From Agrocybe praecox (taxonomy: Eukaryota > Basidiomycota > Agaricomycetes > Agaricales > Agrocybaceae): a DNA stretch of 64,000 bases. The stretch's first letter is position 1. The number at the start of each line of letters is the position of its first letter. This document shows positions 44,851 through 58,945 of the stretch, one piece after another. The position numbers and the translations under genes are program-made. The DNA is taken from the NCBI GenBank assembly GCA_964017145.1, contig OZ024850.1:1093618-1157617 (forward strand). The letters are read 5' to 3'. The notes under the pieces were generated by a model. The model was not told where the DNA came from and did no database searches. It saw nothing but the letters and a program-made list of their open reading frames with translations.

Positions 44851-47800
44851 TTATATCCCAGTGTTACTATGGACCAGCGTGAGCGGAGGCGTGGGGAAGT
44901 ATGGAATTTAGACGCCTTACTTCGAGTTGAAGCCTGAATATTGAATAGGCAGAAAAGCTTGATTCTTGGAGAAAGAAAAACAGATTATGAGTCGAGGGTT
45001 TCATGGTAATTATGTATGCCACAGTGGGCCTGACCTGGTGCAATAATGACCCAACACAAAAAATGTAAACGTTAAGCAGTCAAGCCATAAGCATCAGTTC
45101 ATCGGTTATGGTTATTTTTAGATTTTCATAATTTGTGACTCCCCCCTAGAATCTTTCCTAAGCGAATTAAGATGTTTTCGCATACTAAGCCTAGCTTCAA
45201 ATGGTCATTTTGTTTTATGCTCAGGCTTTGCCTTGAATTTTTTTGGTTTCGCTCCTGTTGCTGCAGCCTTTCTCAACGTCCCCATCAAAAAGTTTCTTAT
45301 TTTGGTAAATTTTACGCCTAATTGTATGTAGTTGTGTGGCGTTGATGGCGAGTCTGTAACTTAGTATTTTGAGCACTAAGTGACATTCTTTGACATTACC
45401 TCCACGTAGCTTGTAATCAAGTTAACGAGGGAAATGCAACTACATATACGAGGACTGTAGTAGGAAGCAAGCATGAAGATCTATTTTAGAGGTTCTTTGG
45501 TCGATGAAATGCTTGACCATAAACGGTACTAGTAACTTGAGCTCTCTACGGAAATAGCTGATGTCACGGTGAATCTTGTTCTGTAGTCTTAGGCATTACG
45601 TTAGAGTAAGTGTAAGAGCGGCCAAAATTTTCTCATACTGTGCACCGGAATGTGCAGGTGTCTCCTTCCGTCGTCTTTGATTTATTTCCGACACCGTCAT
45701 GGGACTTGACCAAGGTTCTTCGGCGTCATGTTAAGACTTCGACAAAGAGTTTAGTTGGCTTAAAGCACAAGGCGGTGAGAACATTTTCAAAATCCGAGGC
45801 CGTAAGGAGTGACTCCTATCTTCGCAACTACGAAATGACCCTTCTGACCCATCTCGAGTTATTCAAGGCTCGGATATCATCTAGGGCATCGAAGAATCTC
45901 CCTCTCATCATGTTGAGAAGTTGCGCAAAGTGTCATAGAATATCATAGCCTTCCTTAATTGGATGTGCCTGTGTTTATCTTCAAGATGTTCTATTCTATT
46001 CTCCTCTGCCGTCAAAAAACGTTGACGACAGTTGATTCATATTTTTAATCGAGCATGCGAAGCCTAAATGCTCCCCTTACCCCCTGACTTCTCAATCGAC
46101 CTTACATTGGCTTTGATTACCTTGAAATTTAAATTATAACGTAAATCTCCCTCAATCATCTAACGATCGGACATTTGCTCTCACTGTCGCTATCGATTTG
46201 AGATACATATGCATGGTAAGGTGTGTCTCGGGACCTGACCTGCATATATAGTGGTAAGCTGGATGTACGTGTGAGATATCTATCGGCTTAAGATAAAGAC
46301 AACGCTACAGATGCATTTAACTTGGTACCCATATGTAGGTAGCAACTCGGACTCGGAGAATCCATGGTCGTTGTGCGCCTCCGACAATGATACTAACTGT
46401 CTTGATCATATAGCGTGAGATGTCTCGATGATAGGGGTGCTCATAATTCTATCAGGCGCCTCGTCTTTCAATGACTTGTATCAATAATGTTTGGATTGAA
46501 AGATTGATGGGATATGCTCAGACCTCGCGGCAGAACTCATACGTGTAATATCCAAGGCAATGAAGTAGTCGTTCGATGCTAATCAGCTATTGGCGACTCA
46601 GACAAATTCTTTGGGCGTCCGAGCTTAAAGATAGATGATAATTTCTCGGTACTATTATCAACGCAGTGCAGAGTTGGCATATTTTGCCATTCCGAAAACA
46701 GACAACGTAGTGAACGACCCCGGGAAAACGTTAGTAGATTCTTGAGAAGGAAGACGGACGCTTATAGAGATCCACAACCCAGACTTAGGGACGTCGAACA
46801 TAGCATCTTTCAGATTCGCTCCAGAATAAAGATGCACAAGAATAGATGGGGAGCAGGGTACCTTTTGAAGGATAGAGCGTCAAGTTACCTGCCAAGCGAT
46901 TCCGTCGCGCAGGAATCCATTTGCTCAACTCCATTCATTCGTGAGTAATTCCAATATGCCGGCCGTACGGCATCCCCGCAACATTCCAGAGTCCAGAAGT
47001 ATGGGCAAGGATAAAGATAGTTGTGAGTTTGGAAAACAAAAACAAAAATAAAGCTCTGCAAGTAATATTTATCTATCGCACTCGCATTCGTCGACAGCAA
47101 TAAACCATTCGTATTCAATCAGGATCCCAAATATACCTGCACTTTCTTCACGCGCAGGCTTAACTTAGAGGAACCAACTTCAGCGATAAGTTATTTTTCT
47201 GTACGTGTGTCGGGAAATTTGAGTCGTTCGCGAATTGATTTATAATAAAATCCAGGTCATGATGGCTCCTTGCTGTGCCGAGATGCAGAGACCCACCCAG
47301 AAGTGTGGCGCAAACCCTGAGCATAATGCTGGGACGTCCCAGTAGTTATCTTTAGTGTGGTACGTACTGACTCATTAGGGTCGTGACCATCTATTGACGT
47401 CGCAGAAGCTGCCTGCTGCGAAGTCGTGTCAATACCCGCGATTACTCCAGCTCGAGCTCGGACGTACTCGACTGAGTTGAGCGACTCGGCCGTACGTTGG
47501 TAACTTTTTCGTATTCGCGTCGTTATTTTTGAGGCTTCCCTTTTCCCTTTTACTCGCTAGTGAAGGGTGATACGTAATATGACCTGGGAAAAAGAACTCT
47601 TTAGAAGAAAGGGGAAGGAAGGAAGGAAGGGAAGGAAAAGGGCTTTCTACCTGTTCTTTTTCTTTTGATCAGCGGAGAACTGGGACACGGGATATCAGAG
47701 ACTAGGACGAAGCTGATGGATCATCCATGCGGCGCGCGCGCGCTCAGGGTCACATCCCCAGATCGGTGAAAGCCCGGGCGAGAAAGGGCGCTAATTGTTT

Positions 47801-50153
47801 CCCAAACATCGTCAATCGATAGGTCAACTATCCAGTTACTATGATGTAGTCGATGAGGTTTGGTACAGTGATAGTGATAACGTGGCGTGTGCTCTAACAA
47901 CCCTATTTCGTAGAGATGCTTCGTCTAGCGTCGATAAAACAAGTGTTTTTTAAGCCAAAAACTACCCGAAGCTATATCTGTTGTCGATTAGATTAGGAGA
48001 GGATGATATGAACGCCAGACCTATTGATAAACCTCCGTTTGTGCGTAATGCGATCGGCCAGCTGTACTGCGAGCTAGGATATATAAAACTGAACTAGTAC
48101 TGGCATCCAGCGTGTTTTCTGCTATTTCCGTTCGCCTCCCTTTACAAGGTACTTCCTTTGGGAAATGAAGGGAAACATGAGTGTAAAACAAAACAAAACA
48201 CACACGAACCAGCCCTCTCACTGGTGCTGGGTACACACTTTTTTCTGTCCATCAAAATGTGGCTTTCTGGTGGCTGTCATCGCATAGATAGGACGATGTA
48301 TTTTCGGAACTTTTCATACATACTCTGTACATGTAATCGTCGGGCGTGTGTGCATATCTTCTGTGGCTTAACACTGGTGCGGTTCGACCCGCGTTCAAGA
48401 CGTTTTTGTTTTTCAGGCACGGAAAGGCCTCGTTGTCTGGTCAATTTAAGGAATCTGGATTGTGTAGTATAGCAGTACACGCCCATGTACCGGGACCGGT
48501 GGATTTGTTTCGTTGGTAGTTCCCGGCATCGTATGTGATTGCAATCGTTCAAGCCGGTAATTCAAATTTTATTATTCAGAGAGGACTATGTGAGAAAATA
48601 TCTAGAAAGAGCGGGGGAGAGCGTGGGCCTGATTGAAGATTTTAATGCTGTGCTGCGTGTAGAATATGTATGCATCATGATCGCTCGCTGGGACTGGCTT
48701 GGTCTTTCTACCTGGGTACGAATAGATGCAGGAATTGAGAACGTATCTCGGAGAATTTTGGTCCCGTCAGGCGCATTGACGTTCACGAACACGAACACGG
48801 TGGGTTTGGAGTCCAATCAAAGTGCTGATGGAATTTTTTTAGCCTGAAGAGTTCCAAATTTGCGTTGGGGGTGAAAAGAGAAAATCTTTGCTAATCCTAC
48901 GAGCCGCCGGAGAGTTGGGTATTTGCGGGGATCCTGACTCATTGGACTAGACTGTCGGTGGTGGAGAATCTACGCGCATTATAACACGGTTTGGGGTGAT
49001 TAAAAAAGATGATCTTTTTGGGGTGTTGGACTCACATCAGAGCAGACGAATAGAAGTAATTTGTCTTTCGTGGGATGGTGGTGTGGTATTTCTGGTAGAT
49101 CATTTCACACATACCGGAAACGCGTGGGATTCAAAAAAGAACAGAGAAAGAAAGCAGAAGGCTTCCGACAAGATGCAGCATTGTAGTGGTTGGCGAAGAC
49201 ATGTGGGCGGAATCGGAGGGTCGGGTAGAGTGCTGCGGATGCAGAAAGTGAAATATTTGACTGTTCTAAGCCTTCGGGAAAAGCTGACTACAGACCTCTA
49301 CGGTTGTGCTCCACTGATGCTAGGCGAAAGTCTTGTTGCTGAAATGACGCACTCAGCCAGTCAAGCTTGCTAGAACCGAGGCGGATACGAAAGAGATGGA
49401 CAAATTCGGCTAGTAATCAGTGCTTCGATTACGATATCGAGAGCATACAGCAGAGATAAGCATTGATAATGAAGGGGGTCGGAGACGGAAGTGAACGTGG
49501 TGTAATCCTGCCCAGGCGTGCCTTGATCAGAAGATTTAAGCGATAGGAAGATATATCTTGTAGAACAAGAAAGACAATGTCCAAATATGTTTTCTCTATG
49601 TCTGTCTCTGGGTATGATTGTTAGAATGACGACTTGGGGTGGAGGTTGGAGGTTGATACCTTGGAGCTTGTTGGAGACGGAGGGGAATCGTACCGACTGT
49701 CCGGACTGAAGTCCAAGGCGTCTGAATGTCGTAAAAGCATTATTCATGATATGAGAATAGCCGCCGCGTGGATGAGTCGTCGGAGAGTAGTCGGCAAAGC
49801 TATACGAAAGAGAAATGTCGAGGTAAAATGAAGATATATGTTATAAAATAAAGGGAGAGATTTGAGTGATGGCGATTTGTAGTCTCATGACATAAAACGC
49901 GGTAGAACAGAAGGTCGTTCGGTTTGCAGAGGCAGTTTGTTCGAACCCGAAAGAGGCAAAAACTCGGAGGTAGAGATCTGACAATCTCAGATTCTCCGTT
50001 TATGGAAATTGACGTTTGCGATCGAAATTCCCACGGAATGTACGCGACTATGGAATGGACTGACGCGGCCTTTCTCAACTCTTCTTCGTTATATACTCTG
50101 CTTTACAATTACTTCGGACGCTCTCCGCCCAACTTTTCCTCTCTACTCCTCTC
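44851..50153. other. 5.3-kb stretch without a supported gene
   Basis: Scattered frames of up to 125 codons show no conserved motif, often overlap on both strands, and do not join into a plausible spliced model. Visible landmarks are a GGAA microsatellite-like run near 47611-47640, a GCGC-rich run near 47732, and an isolated TATATAAA at 48080-48087 followed by no convincing protein. A long non-coding RNA gene or fast-evolving small protein genes remain possible. Confidence 0.4.
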
Positions 50154-51622
50154 ATGCCTGGAATGGTTTCAACGATGACCCAGCAGCCCACACAACAGTC
50201 CTTCAATCCTTATACTGAAAACGGAGGCACAATCTTGGCTATCGCAGGCGCAGACTTCACCGTTATCGCAGGCGACACCAGGCAGAGCGAAGGCTACAGC
50301 ATCCAGACAAGATATGCCCCAAAGGTCTTTAGATTGTAAGTGTTGCCCGACTGATGTGTCATTCCATGCTCATCTTTGGCATTTATCTTTCTCTTTTCAG
50401 AACGGATAAAGCTGTCTTGGCTGTGAATGGATTTGCTGCTGACGGGAATATGTTCGTGAAGAAAGTACGGCAGCGTTTGGAGGTGCGTACATGGTTTCAC
50501 CAAACAATAAGATCCACAGGCGTGATTGACATCGATCATCTTATCGTAGTGGTATCGACACGCCCATGCGAAGGACATGCCGATTCGTGCCATTGCCAGG
50601 CTCATTCAAACCATGTTATACGCTCGTCGGTTCTTCCCTTACTACGTCTACAACATTCTCGGTGGAATCGAAGAAGATGGTACGTGTTATTGCCTCAGCA
50701 GCATGCGTTATATCCCGCACATGCGATGGGTCTTTCATGCCGGCTAGCGCTCGTCATATGGACTAATATCTTGCATTTGTTTCCGTTCGGTGGTTCATTT
50801 CAAATTCTAACATGTTTATTTTCTGATCATATCAGGAACTGGCGCGGTTTACTCGTTCGACCCAGTAGGTTCGTACGAACGCGAAGCCTGTCGTGCCGCA
50901 GGCGCGGCACAGTCATTGGTCCAACCTTTCCTGGACAATCAGGTCAGTTGCAAGCTAGTTATTGATATGAACAAGAACGAACCGGACGTGTTACGCGAAC
51001 CATTCATTCCCGTGCCTACTGTCAATCAGGCTCGTCTCCGATCCTTTGCCGATTTCGTACCGCATCCCTCGTTCTCCGTGTTCAATATTTGAATTATTCT
51101 TGTAAATTTGTTGCTGACTCGGCTATTCTTTTTAACAACAGATATACTTCAAGAATCAGACTCCTGCACCAGGAACATCATTTCCCAAACATCTGCCGTT
51201 ATCGACTGTTTTACCCCTCGTGATCGACTCTTTCACGAGTGCTACTGAACGACACATTGAGGTTCGTTTGCTTTTTCTATTTCACTTCTTGTTCTCGTGC
51301 CCATTGTGTGATTAATGGTTGCTTGTTTCCCCATACCTTGTGGCCTCATTCTCATCGGGTATTGATCCTCCACCTCCCCGCGCTTCTATTGATTATTTGG
51401 GATTATTTTTTGACTGTATTGCTCTCATATTTCCTTGAGCTGACCACGGACTTTCTTTTTCCTCAAAAATAGGTTGGAGATGGCTTGGAAATTTACGTTG
51501 TTTTTGCAAAAGGCAGCACCTCCCTTCAAGGCCTTCAAAGCATCCGCGGAATTCAAGAGTTGACCGCCACAACTGACGGCGAGAGAGTATTTGTGATCCG
51601 AAGAGATCTGAAGAAGGACTAA
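50154..51622 (+). CDS. PRE7: 20S proteasome subunit beta type 6
   Basis: A non-catalytic beta subunit of the 20S proteasome core. Six exons (50154-50335, 50401-50482, 50550-50679, 50836-50942, 51142-51261, 51473-51622) give 256 residues. Hallmarks are QFNPY-like start ([17 protein letters not shown]), [80 protein letters not shown] and a basic end RRDLKKD. It lacks the threonine nucleophile start of catalytic subunits, as expected. Intron 4 (50943-51141) is 199 nt, three times the others, and can be read through for about 48 codons before a stop. Confidence 0.95.
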
Positions 51623-52486
51623 AAGAGGTGGTTCACGTTGCACACATCGTTGCCCACTTTGTACTTCCTTCTCTCCCATATTTGCCATCATCATTCTCTT
51701 GCTCTCCCGAACCAATCGAACGACTTGGACCGCTCGAAGAAACCGACGTCGTGTTTACTTTTGTCCGCTTGAAGACTGAATATCTTGTAGCCTCGCCTCT
51801 TCCCACGTACTGAATCCCTTTCCTCCCGGCCGCGAAACATTTTAGACATAATTATTTATGCATTGCAAACATTGCTCTGCACGAAGCCATGTATAACAGC
51901 CACCCTCCGCGGTCGCACTGGGACAGACAATCAGTGTTTTTCCCAGTCTGTATTTTACGTATTAGTTTCTAGACAAGATTAGCTTTTCTATCATACTCGC
52001 CTTGTGCTTTTCGTCTAAAGTGTGAGCTTATGTCATCGACCTGACAACGTGATGGGAAGTCCCACGTTTTTGACAGAAGAGGATTACAACAACCAGCGGT
52101 TGAACGGACTTTGCTCTCAGTGTCTCCTGTAAGTATCCACCTAATAATTCTCTGGTTTTTCTGCTGGGTTTTTTTCTCCATTTCATCGCTCGACGCGGCC
52201 AACAATTTCTAGTCGCTGGTAAAATTAACCCAGACAGCGCAGTTCGAGACGAACCGTAAAACCAAACAAGGCCAAACTGGCATCACTCCACTCGTTGCTC
52301 TCACCATCATCATCATCCTTCTTTCGTTTTCTACCTCCTCTCCTCTTCCTCTCCGCTTCTACGACGACGACCCTCCTCCTCAAGCAAGGACCGCCCAGGA
52401 ACGTATATCTGATACACAAGGCGTAAAAGCAACACCCAGACCCCTCTTATTACGCACGCAACAGTCTTTGAAAGAACAAAAGCAAC
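51623..52486. other. intergenic between PRE7 and ROT1
   Basis: It should hold the PRE7 3' end and the ROT1 promoter. A pyrimidine-rich tract at about 52315-52345 precedes the ROT1 start by some 150 bp, as is common in fungal promoters. No gene is seen. Confidence 0.5.
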
Positions 52487-53428
52487 ATGCTTCTCACGTC
52501 GCTTCTCACAATCGTACTTGCGTCGCTGGCGCGCACTACGTTAGCGCAGGACGAGTTTGGGCCTATCAAGTACGATAGCATCCATAATGTCACTGTAATC
52601 ACTGGCACATGGAGTACAGGCAGCAAAGCTGTCTCTACAGGATCGGTGGGTAGTGTTCTATGGGCATCTATGACCGATAAGGCTCACGAAGTTTTGGGTT
52701 TGTTCTATAGGGATTCGCTGACCCAGCGAACATGACCTTCTTCTACCCGAACACGACTGGCATATCGTTTTCCTTGTACGTCTTTTTGGGACCGATGCAC
52801 TTAAGGAAACAAGTAGACTGATCATCTTACGTATTTCTGTTCAATTAGCTCTGACCAGGGGTTCTATGAGATTTCGAGATATAGATTCAATGGCAATGGT
52901 GCGTGGTGTTCAGCCTGGCTAGTTTTGGTTTGTATGAAATTGTCTCATACTTTGTCTCTCTGCTGTCATCGTTCAGGCTCGCAACCAACATGTATCACTG
53001 GTGTGATTGGCTGGGTCCATGGAACATACTCATTAAACGCAAACGGCTCCATCTCTATGACACCGATGGGCGATGGTTTCCAGCAAGTCCAAGACCCCTG
53101 CGCCGCGCAGTCGAACTTCATCGAGTTGTACAACCAGACCGAGTACTACAAGGGGTGGAGAATATTCCAGGACCCATCAGCCGGACCCAAGCTACACATG
53201 TTCCAGTTTGATGGCTCGCCACTACCTCCTATGTTCCAGCTCTCAACGACACCCAACATGTTGCCCACAAGATTGCTGAGGGGTGGTGATTCTAGTACCG
53301 ATACTGTCCAGAGACGGTCAGAGGAGTCGGGCGCTCAGGATTTGGTTTTAGGTGGATCACACTACGTGAAGGCTTTTGCGGCGGCAGCTGGGTTGGCTGT
53401 TATGAGCGGCAGTTTGATGTGGCTGTAG
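52487..53428 (+). CDS. ROT1: Rot1, ER membrane protein for glycoprotein folding and cell wall integrity
   Basis: Rot1 is an ER chaperone-like membrane protein needed for beta-1,6-glucan synthesis and protein folding in yeast. Four exons (52487-52645, 52711-52775, 52849-52898, 52977-53428) give 241 residues. The protein has a signal peptide (LLTSLLTIVLASLARTTLA), then the conserved body: ITGTWSTGSKAVSTGSGFAD, GFYEISRYRFNGNG, CITGVIGWVHGTYSLNANGS, GDGFQQVQDPCAAQSN, FQFDGSPLPPMFQLS and TPNMLPTRLL. A C-terminal hydrophobic anchor (AFAAAAGLAVMSGSLMWL) closes it. Length, motif order and anchor all fit the family. Confidence 0.93.
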
Positions 53429-56400
53429 GCGGCAGGCTATAGGACTTTTTGCATATTGTTTCGTCGGCGACACACATAATCCGATGTCCGTTCTTTTTAC
53501 TTTATCCTGCGCGCCTGCCTGCAAGAAATGATTCTTTTAAAAAAAAAACTGCACCAACAATTCACTCTTACGCAACTCATTCAACCAACCCATGCGACTC
53601 CTCCTTTCGACCACTCTGCCCCGTTGTAAACTCCACCTTCCGGTTGCCGCCTTCGCACCGCAGCAGCACGCGGCAGCTACACGATTACATACGTCGACTG
53701 TGCACCCATAAATAACCCTCATCATTTTTGACCGTCAGCCACGCCATCCTCAACTATACTATGCCAAACATACAGCCAGCCAACCCTACATACTCATACG
53801 CTATTCCCGTTGCATTCTCATGGACTCTTGGACTTGGATTTTCTTTTTTTTCTTACCTTTTTTTTATTACTTTTACTTTTATACTCTTCTTACTTTCTTA
53901 CTCATATACGACACGACCTGTTATGTGTTCTGCATTTCCCGAGGTTATGTAGAGCCCAACTTGTTGTTTGCATCACTCCCCTCTCCCTCCCCCCTTCCCA
54001 TTGCTTCCCCGCCGTTATATCATTCTTATTCTTCTTCGCCAGGAACTGCGTAGTAGAATCATCATTATTATCATTACTTCTAGACGTTTTATTCTCTTTT
54101 TGGGGGGTAGAGGCGTTCTGGGTGTAGTGATAGTGATATGTCCATCCATCTGTCCATTGTCAAGTTTACACGTTTACTACATATACATACACACGTACAT
54201 ACGTACACATAAAAAGATACCCGTTGACAATCTCTCTTCTCTCTTCTCTTTCTTGATGGGGTCTCCAGCGTTGGGATATTGACTTTGAAGCCAGGAGGGA
54301 GATGATGTTTTGCTTGCTTCAATTTTCTTTTTTTCTTTACTACAAATTGAACTTTCGCTTTTGGTCTTTTTTTGTTTTGACTTTTTGCTTTGTCTGTCCT
54401 TTTCTTTTTTTGGGACTCGTTTATTACTTATGATAGAAATCTTAATTGCATAAGTACAGATCTGCAGACTTGAAAAAAAAAGCGGAAACCGAAGAAAATG
54501 ATTGTAATCTATCAGGGTCACGTACGTCATCACTATTTATCATCGACTGAGACCGTGAGAGTTTCACGTGATTGAATAACAGTTATGTGACACCGTTACT
54601 ACACAGAAAAAATATGGCTTGCCTGGTCCATTTCTTTAACCGCAACAATGCTATTCGACGCTGGCGATGGCGACGGCCACGACACGGTTTTCGTTTACTC
54701 TGTTTTCTACGTTCCTCTCCGTGTGCTATGCCCTGGAACATCTTCAAGCTATTGACTGATGGTGAGTTTTTTTGAATTCATATTTATACACCCACCCTCC
54801 CTCTCTCGCTATGATGAAGCCATTTTTCGGATGTAAAGTAGTCTTAGGACTCGAAGTCCGAGAGCGCAAAAACCATGTGGATTTCTCCGTTGCCTTCCTT
54901 CTGATCTCTTTCTCTATTCTTTCTCTCTAACTTAGAGGAAACAAAAAAAAATGCATCGAGAATTCTCCGCTGACATTGTACCCTCTACTTTTTTTCGACA
55001 GCTTTTTTTGTCTTCGATGCCTCCGGACGATCCTTGAGTTGACGGCTTTTGTATTACGGCTGCGATCGTCTCGGACTCTTGTTGTACTCCGTGACATCTC
55101 ACGCCTTCTACGATTAACTTGCGGTATGCCATTTTTGATGATTATGGCTCATTTGCTTCTATGTGATATTTGGGACCCTTTTTGATTCTTCTCTGTTCTT
55201 TGCTGCGCCAATGGTCCTCTACTGCTTTGTGTTGGCCAATGATCGGCAATCAATTTTTTTTTCCAAAATTTTTTATGGTGGATTTGCCAGCATTTGCAAT
55301 GCATGCTACTGCCAAAGTAAGTTTATGCTCTCGGTATACGTATGTTCCAGTGTAATCATTGATTGATTCTCTGGAATTCAGTATCCGCGGCTACCGATTA
55401 CATTTCGATCATGCTGTCTTGTTATTTTTGTTACTATTCTCTGTGTAACTAACTATATTGTTGTATGCTCATTGAAACCAATGCATATCTTTGTATATTT
55501 CTCCGTGATATGTTGAATTCCTCCTTCAACTTGTGGTTCAACTTTGTTGTTTTGACCATGCTCTGCTTCATCGTCGTACCTGTTTGTTATTAAAACCAAC
55601 GGAAGGATGGATGATCGTTCGCGGACTACAGTACAGGCTAAGGTTACCCCGAAAAGGATCAAGACCCTCATGCAACCGTCATGTGGATGTCTTACAGTTT
55701 TGTCATCTTTGAAATTGTTGTTGAACCTTCAGCTCAGTTCAACGTCCTATTCACTTTGTTTCTCCATTGGTTTCACCTCCGGTTGCTTCGTCCAGGAGTT
55801 TGCTTTGTTGTGAGAGTTCATGTTCGTGCTGCTCTTTTGATCGACGACTGAGTGCTCGTTCCTATTTTGCTGTTTCCAGATGGGTGGACGACGGTCCGTC
55901 TTCCAGCGTAGCTGTTCGCGAAAGAAACGAGATTAGGCGCCTTGCCGATGTACAACCGTGGTCCTTGTGTGTCCTTAATCATGTGAAGATATTAGTTCAA
56001 TAAAATTCTCCTCTGCCTCAAGTATGGTTATCTGTGAGTTCTAAGTCCTTTTGCCTCATATTGTGACCCTGTCCATTTACTTCTTTTGTTCTCTGGTCAT
56101 GATCAATGTCACTTCGTCCGCGAATTCTTTTCGTTCATGAACGAACTCGATGTTGTCATGTTGGATCTAGGGCACACGAAACCTCTATCTTATCTCCTTG
56201 TGGTGTGACTTCTTGCCCGAAAACACGGGAGGCCTTCTTTGTGGGTAGAGCATGGCTCGTCTGCCCCCGTGTATCTGAGCCTGGTTCGACGCTTAATGGT
56301 CTCTTCGAAAGGCTTCTGATTTTCATACAGTGGCGTTTAGCCACCTTCTTTCCCTTTCGAGCAGTACCTTGTGTCGATCTCTGCCTTGTGGTTTTGTTTC

Positions 56401-58945
56401 CGTTCATGCGAGGGGCGGTTTCTCTTCTAGACGTGGCAATAGATAGGTTGAAGCAAAAGTCGTGTTTTACTTTGCGTTGAGCATTTTCACAGAGAATGTC
56501 ACATCTACTTCCGACCTTCTTCGTCGCCAAGGCGGAAGAGGTTACTTAATTCATAACATGGATTTTACTCGCCCATGTTAAGAAATTTTGATCTGGGATT
56601 AACAGCGGTATATCTAATGTGTGACTGTGGGGTAAGCGGATATTCTGACACGAAAATTCGCATTTATTATGACGAAGCAACGTATTAGCGCGCTGGAAAT
56701 TACATCGGAGAAATATGTCGATGGTCTCCTCAACCCTTTCACCGAGCGTTTTTTTCTCCGAGGGCATTGTATCATCTTGTACGTACTTTTCTTTCCGAGT
56801 TATGCAGAATCAGGAATAGCCTTTCGCGCTGAACAAGCTCAGAGTAATTACGCGTGTTGTGGCCACACTTTCTAGAAATAGGCATAGACCGCTTGGAGAT
56901 GTGATCCGAATAGGGAAACAAAAAATCCAAAGGGTGTACTTCGGCGAAATTTATACGAGTACAGTGTGTTGCATAACATTCCAGAAGTATAGTATAAATC
57001 ACCACTTGGAATAAAGACTCATACTAATCAGATCTCCGGACGAAGCTGATTTCTGGATTATTTCTCCATGACGGATTGGCATGGCACGTTTCCGCAATTT
57101 CTCCGAGGCGTAATTTCGAGTATGAAACGTTGTTGTCGCCTTTTTGGTTTTTGGTTTCTATAAAATCATGCGTCTTCACCGAGGGCCTCCTTGCCCTCCT
57201 CGCTACTTTGTTAAATTCGACTCTACTCAATTGAATGCAATGGTATGTCCATGAATATACTTTGTGTGTGATTGTTGTATGTGTATTTGACTGACCGTTC
57301 CTACATCATATTCGCATCGCATTTCTACCGAAAACAGGGCACTGGGGCAGAGGGGAGGTGAGTGCTGCATCCATCGTACGTGATCTATTTTTCTGACCAC
57401 AGCTCAGCTACTTTCCCGCGACCGGCGGCCAGGCGTAACCTTAGGGGGCAAACGAACTCGAGGAAATAGCGTCTCGTCCGCCGTCCTTTTTTTTCTCACC
57501 CCGTTGTTCAAGATTTCGCTCGCTCTTCTTCATCTTTTTCTCGAGTTGGGCTGACACGCTAAATTAAAGCTCTATAGGTCGAAGCAAGTTATCTTTTTTT
57601 GCTATCAGCGAATGTCGAAGTGAATGATTGAATAGACTCCAAGGAGAAAGCCAGGGTTCAGTTCGTAGGTTATTGACAGATGACGGTCTCTTGACGAGGA
57701 AGAAAGAAGGTGACAACGCCGGAGATTAGGCAGGTTTCATACAGGCTTGATCCAGGCACCTCTGTTTCTTCCTGTGGCTACTGTTATAATAATCGAAAAA
57801 TTATATACATAACCCTTGTTTTTCTTTCTTGTTTTTATGGCCCCTAGTGGTGAGGAAGTCGCAGAAAAAAGGTGGACAAAGGCAGGACCGACGACACACA
57901 ATGTCAACCCAGAAAGGTTAGATTGCCTTGAGTCTTTCACTATCCAGTGAAACCGACATTCCACCGTTGTCGGTGTTGTGATACCGGAAAGAACTCGAGC
58001 AAAGGTCTCCAGTGCACCCGTGTCTTTGGGTAATAATCTGAGATCATGATGGTTGTGAGATTCCCATGAACACCCAGACGGTGATTTGGAAAAGTAAAGT
58101 AGTCTGTGCGGACAAGGGGGAAATCTGGGTTGCCGAGGCTCCAGGTCGAGTCGCGTACACACATGCCTCTTCAATTAGAAAATCCAGACTACTCGGAAGC
58201 AGGTCGGGAGAGTATAGTCTTGCGCTGTATACAGAGTCGAGTTGGCTCGGTTCAGGGTCAATTACTCCACAAGCTCTGCACCGAACGAACTGACGAGCGA
58301 AGGTCAATATCAAAAATCAAACAGGTCTGAATGACCGCCTTGCTTTATAAACACGAGCTTGTTGAAGAACCTTGCCGCTGACCACATCCGGGTCAACGAG
58401 ACGGAATTTAAATCCGCCTTGCCAGTGGTTGGTGGGCAACAAAGGATGTACATTTGACGGTCGAGATCCTACTAGGCCATAAGAAGAAATTGAGCGATTA
58501 TTGCCAAATAAACAGGGAGTCATTGCCCCGCAAATTCCCATAAACTTTCTGTTGGAAGTGAGAGTCCCCCGTTTAGGTTTTTTGAATAATTTTGAGTCGA
58601 TTTAAGCGGTCCAATCTTAAAACCAATGTCATACGTAGAGTGAACTACCTTTTCCTTAATCAGATAACCATTCGCGAAAGGGTTTCGTGTGTGTTGCGAG
58701 CGCAATATCGAAATAAGAATGAGGCACAGATATCACATTCGTTCCATGCGGCATATTGATATCCTGGGTTTATTTGCCACCCAAACTGAAGAAACACATT
58801 AGTACACTCATTTCATCTTAGGCAAGGGCTTTCTCTGACTCACAAATGGTTAACCTGTTCGAGATATCATCCTTAAATTATAAGCATGAAATGGGTCTAT
58901 GGATACAATCTTTGAATTCACAATTGGTTGAATTATCATTATCTT
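53429..58945. other. 5.5-kb stretch without a supported gene
   Basis: The region is T-rich on the plus strand, with long pyrimidine runs (about 53840-53890 and 54325-54420) and a CATA/TACA microsatellite-like run near 54175-54210. The many short frames are hydrophobic or basic by composition, lack family motifs and could not be spliced convincingly. One candidate beginning ATGGCTTGCC at 54613 with a donor at 54761 was examined and not accepted. Untranslated or non-coding transcripts may lie here. Confidence 0.4.

Noticed and set aside
54572..55185. Small spliced gene starting near 54613
   Set aside because: Joining the donor at 54761 to the acceptor near 55007 gives a short peptide without conserved features; alternative frames are equally open.
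56106..56530. Two 124-codon frames on opposite strands
   Set aside because: They mirror one another and show no codon-level signal or motif.
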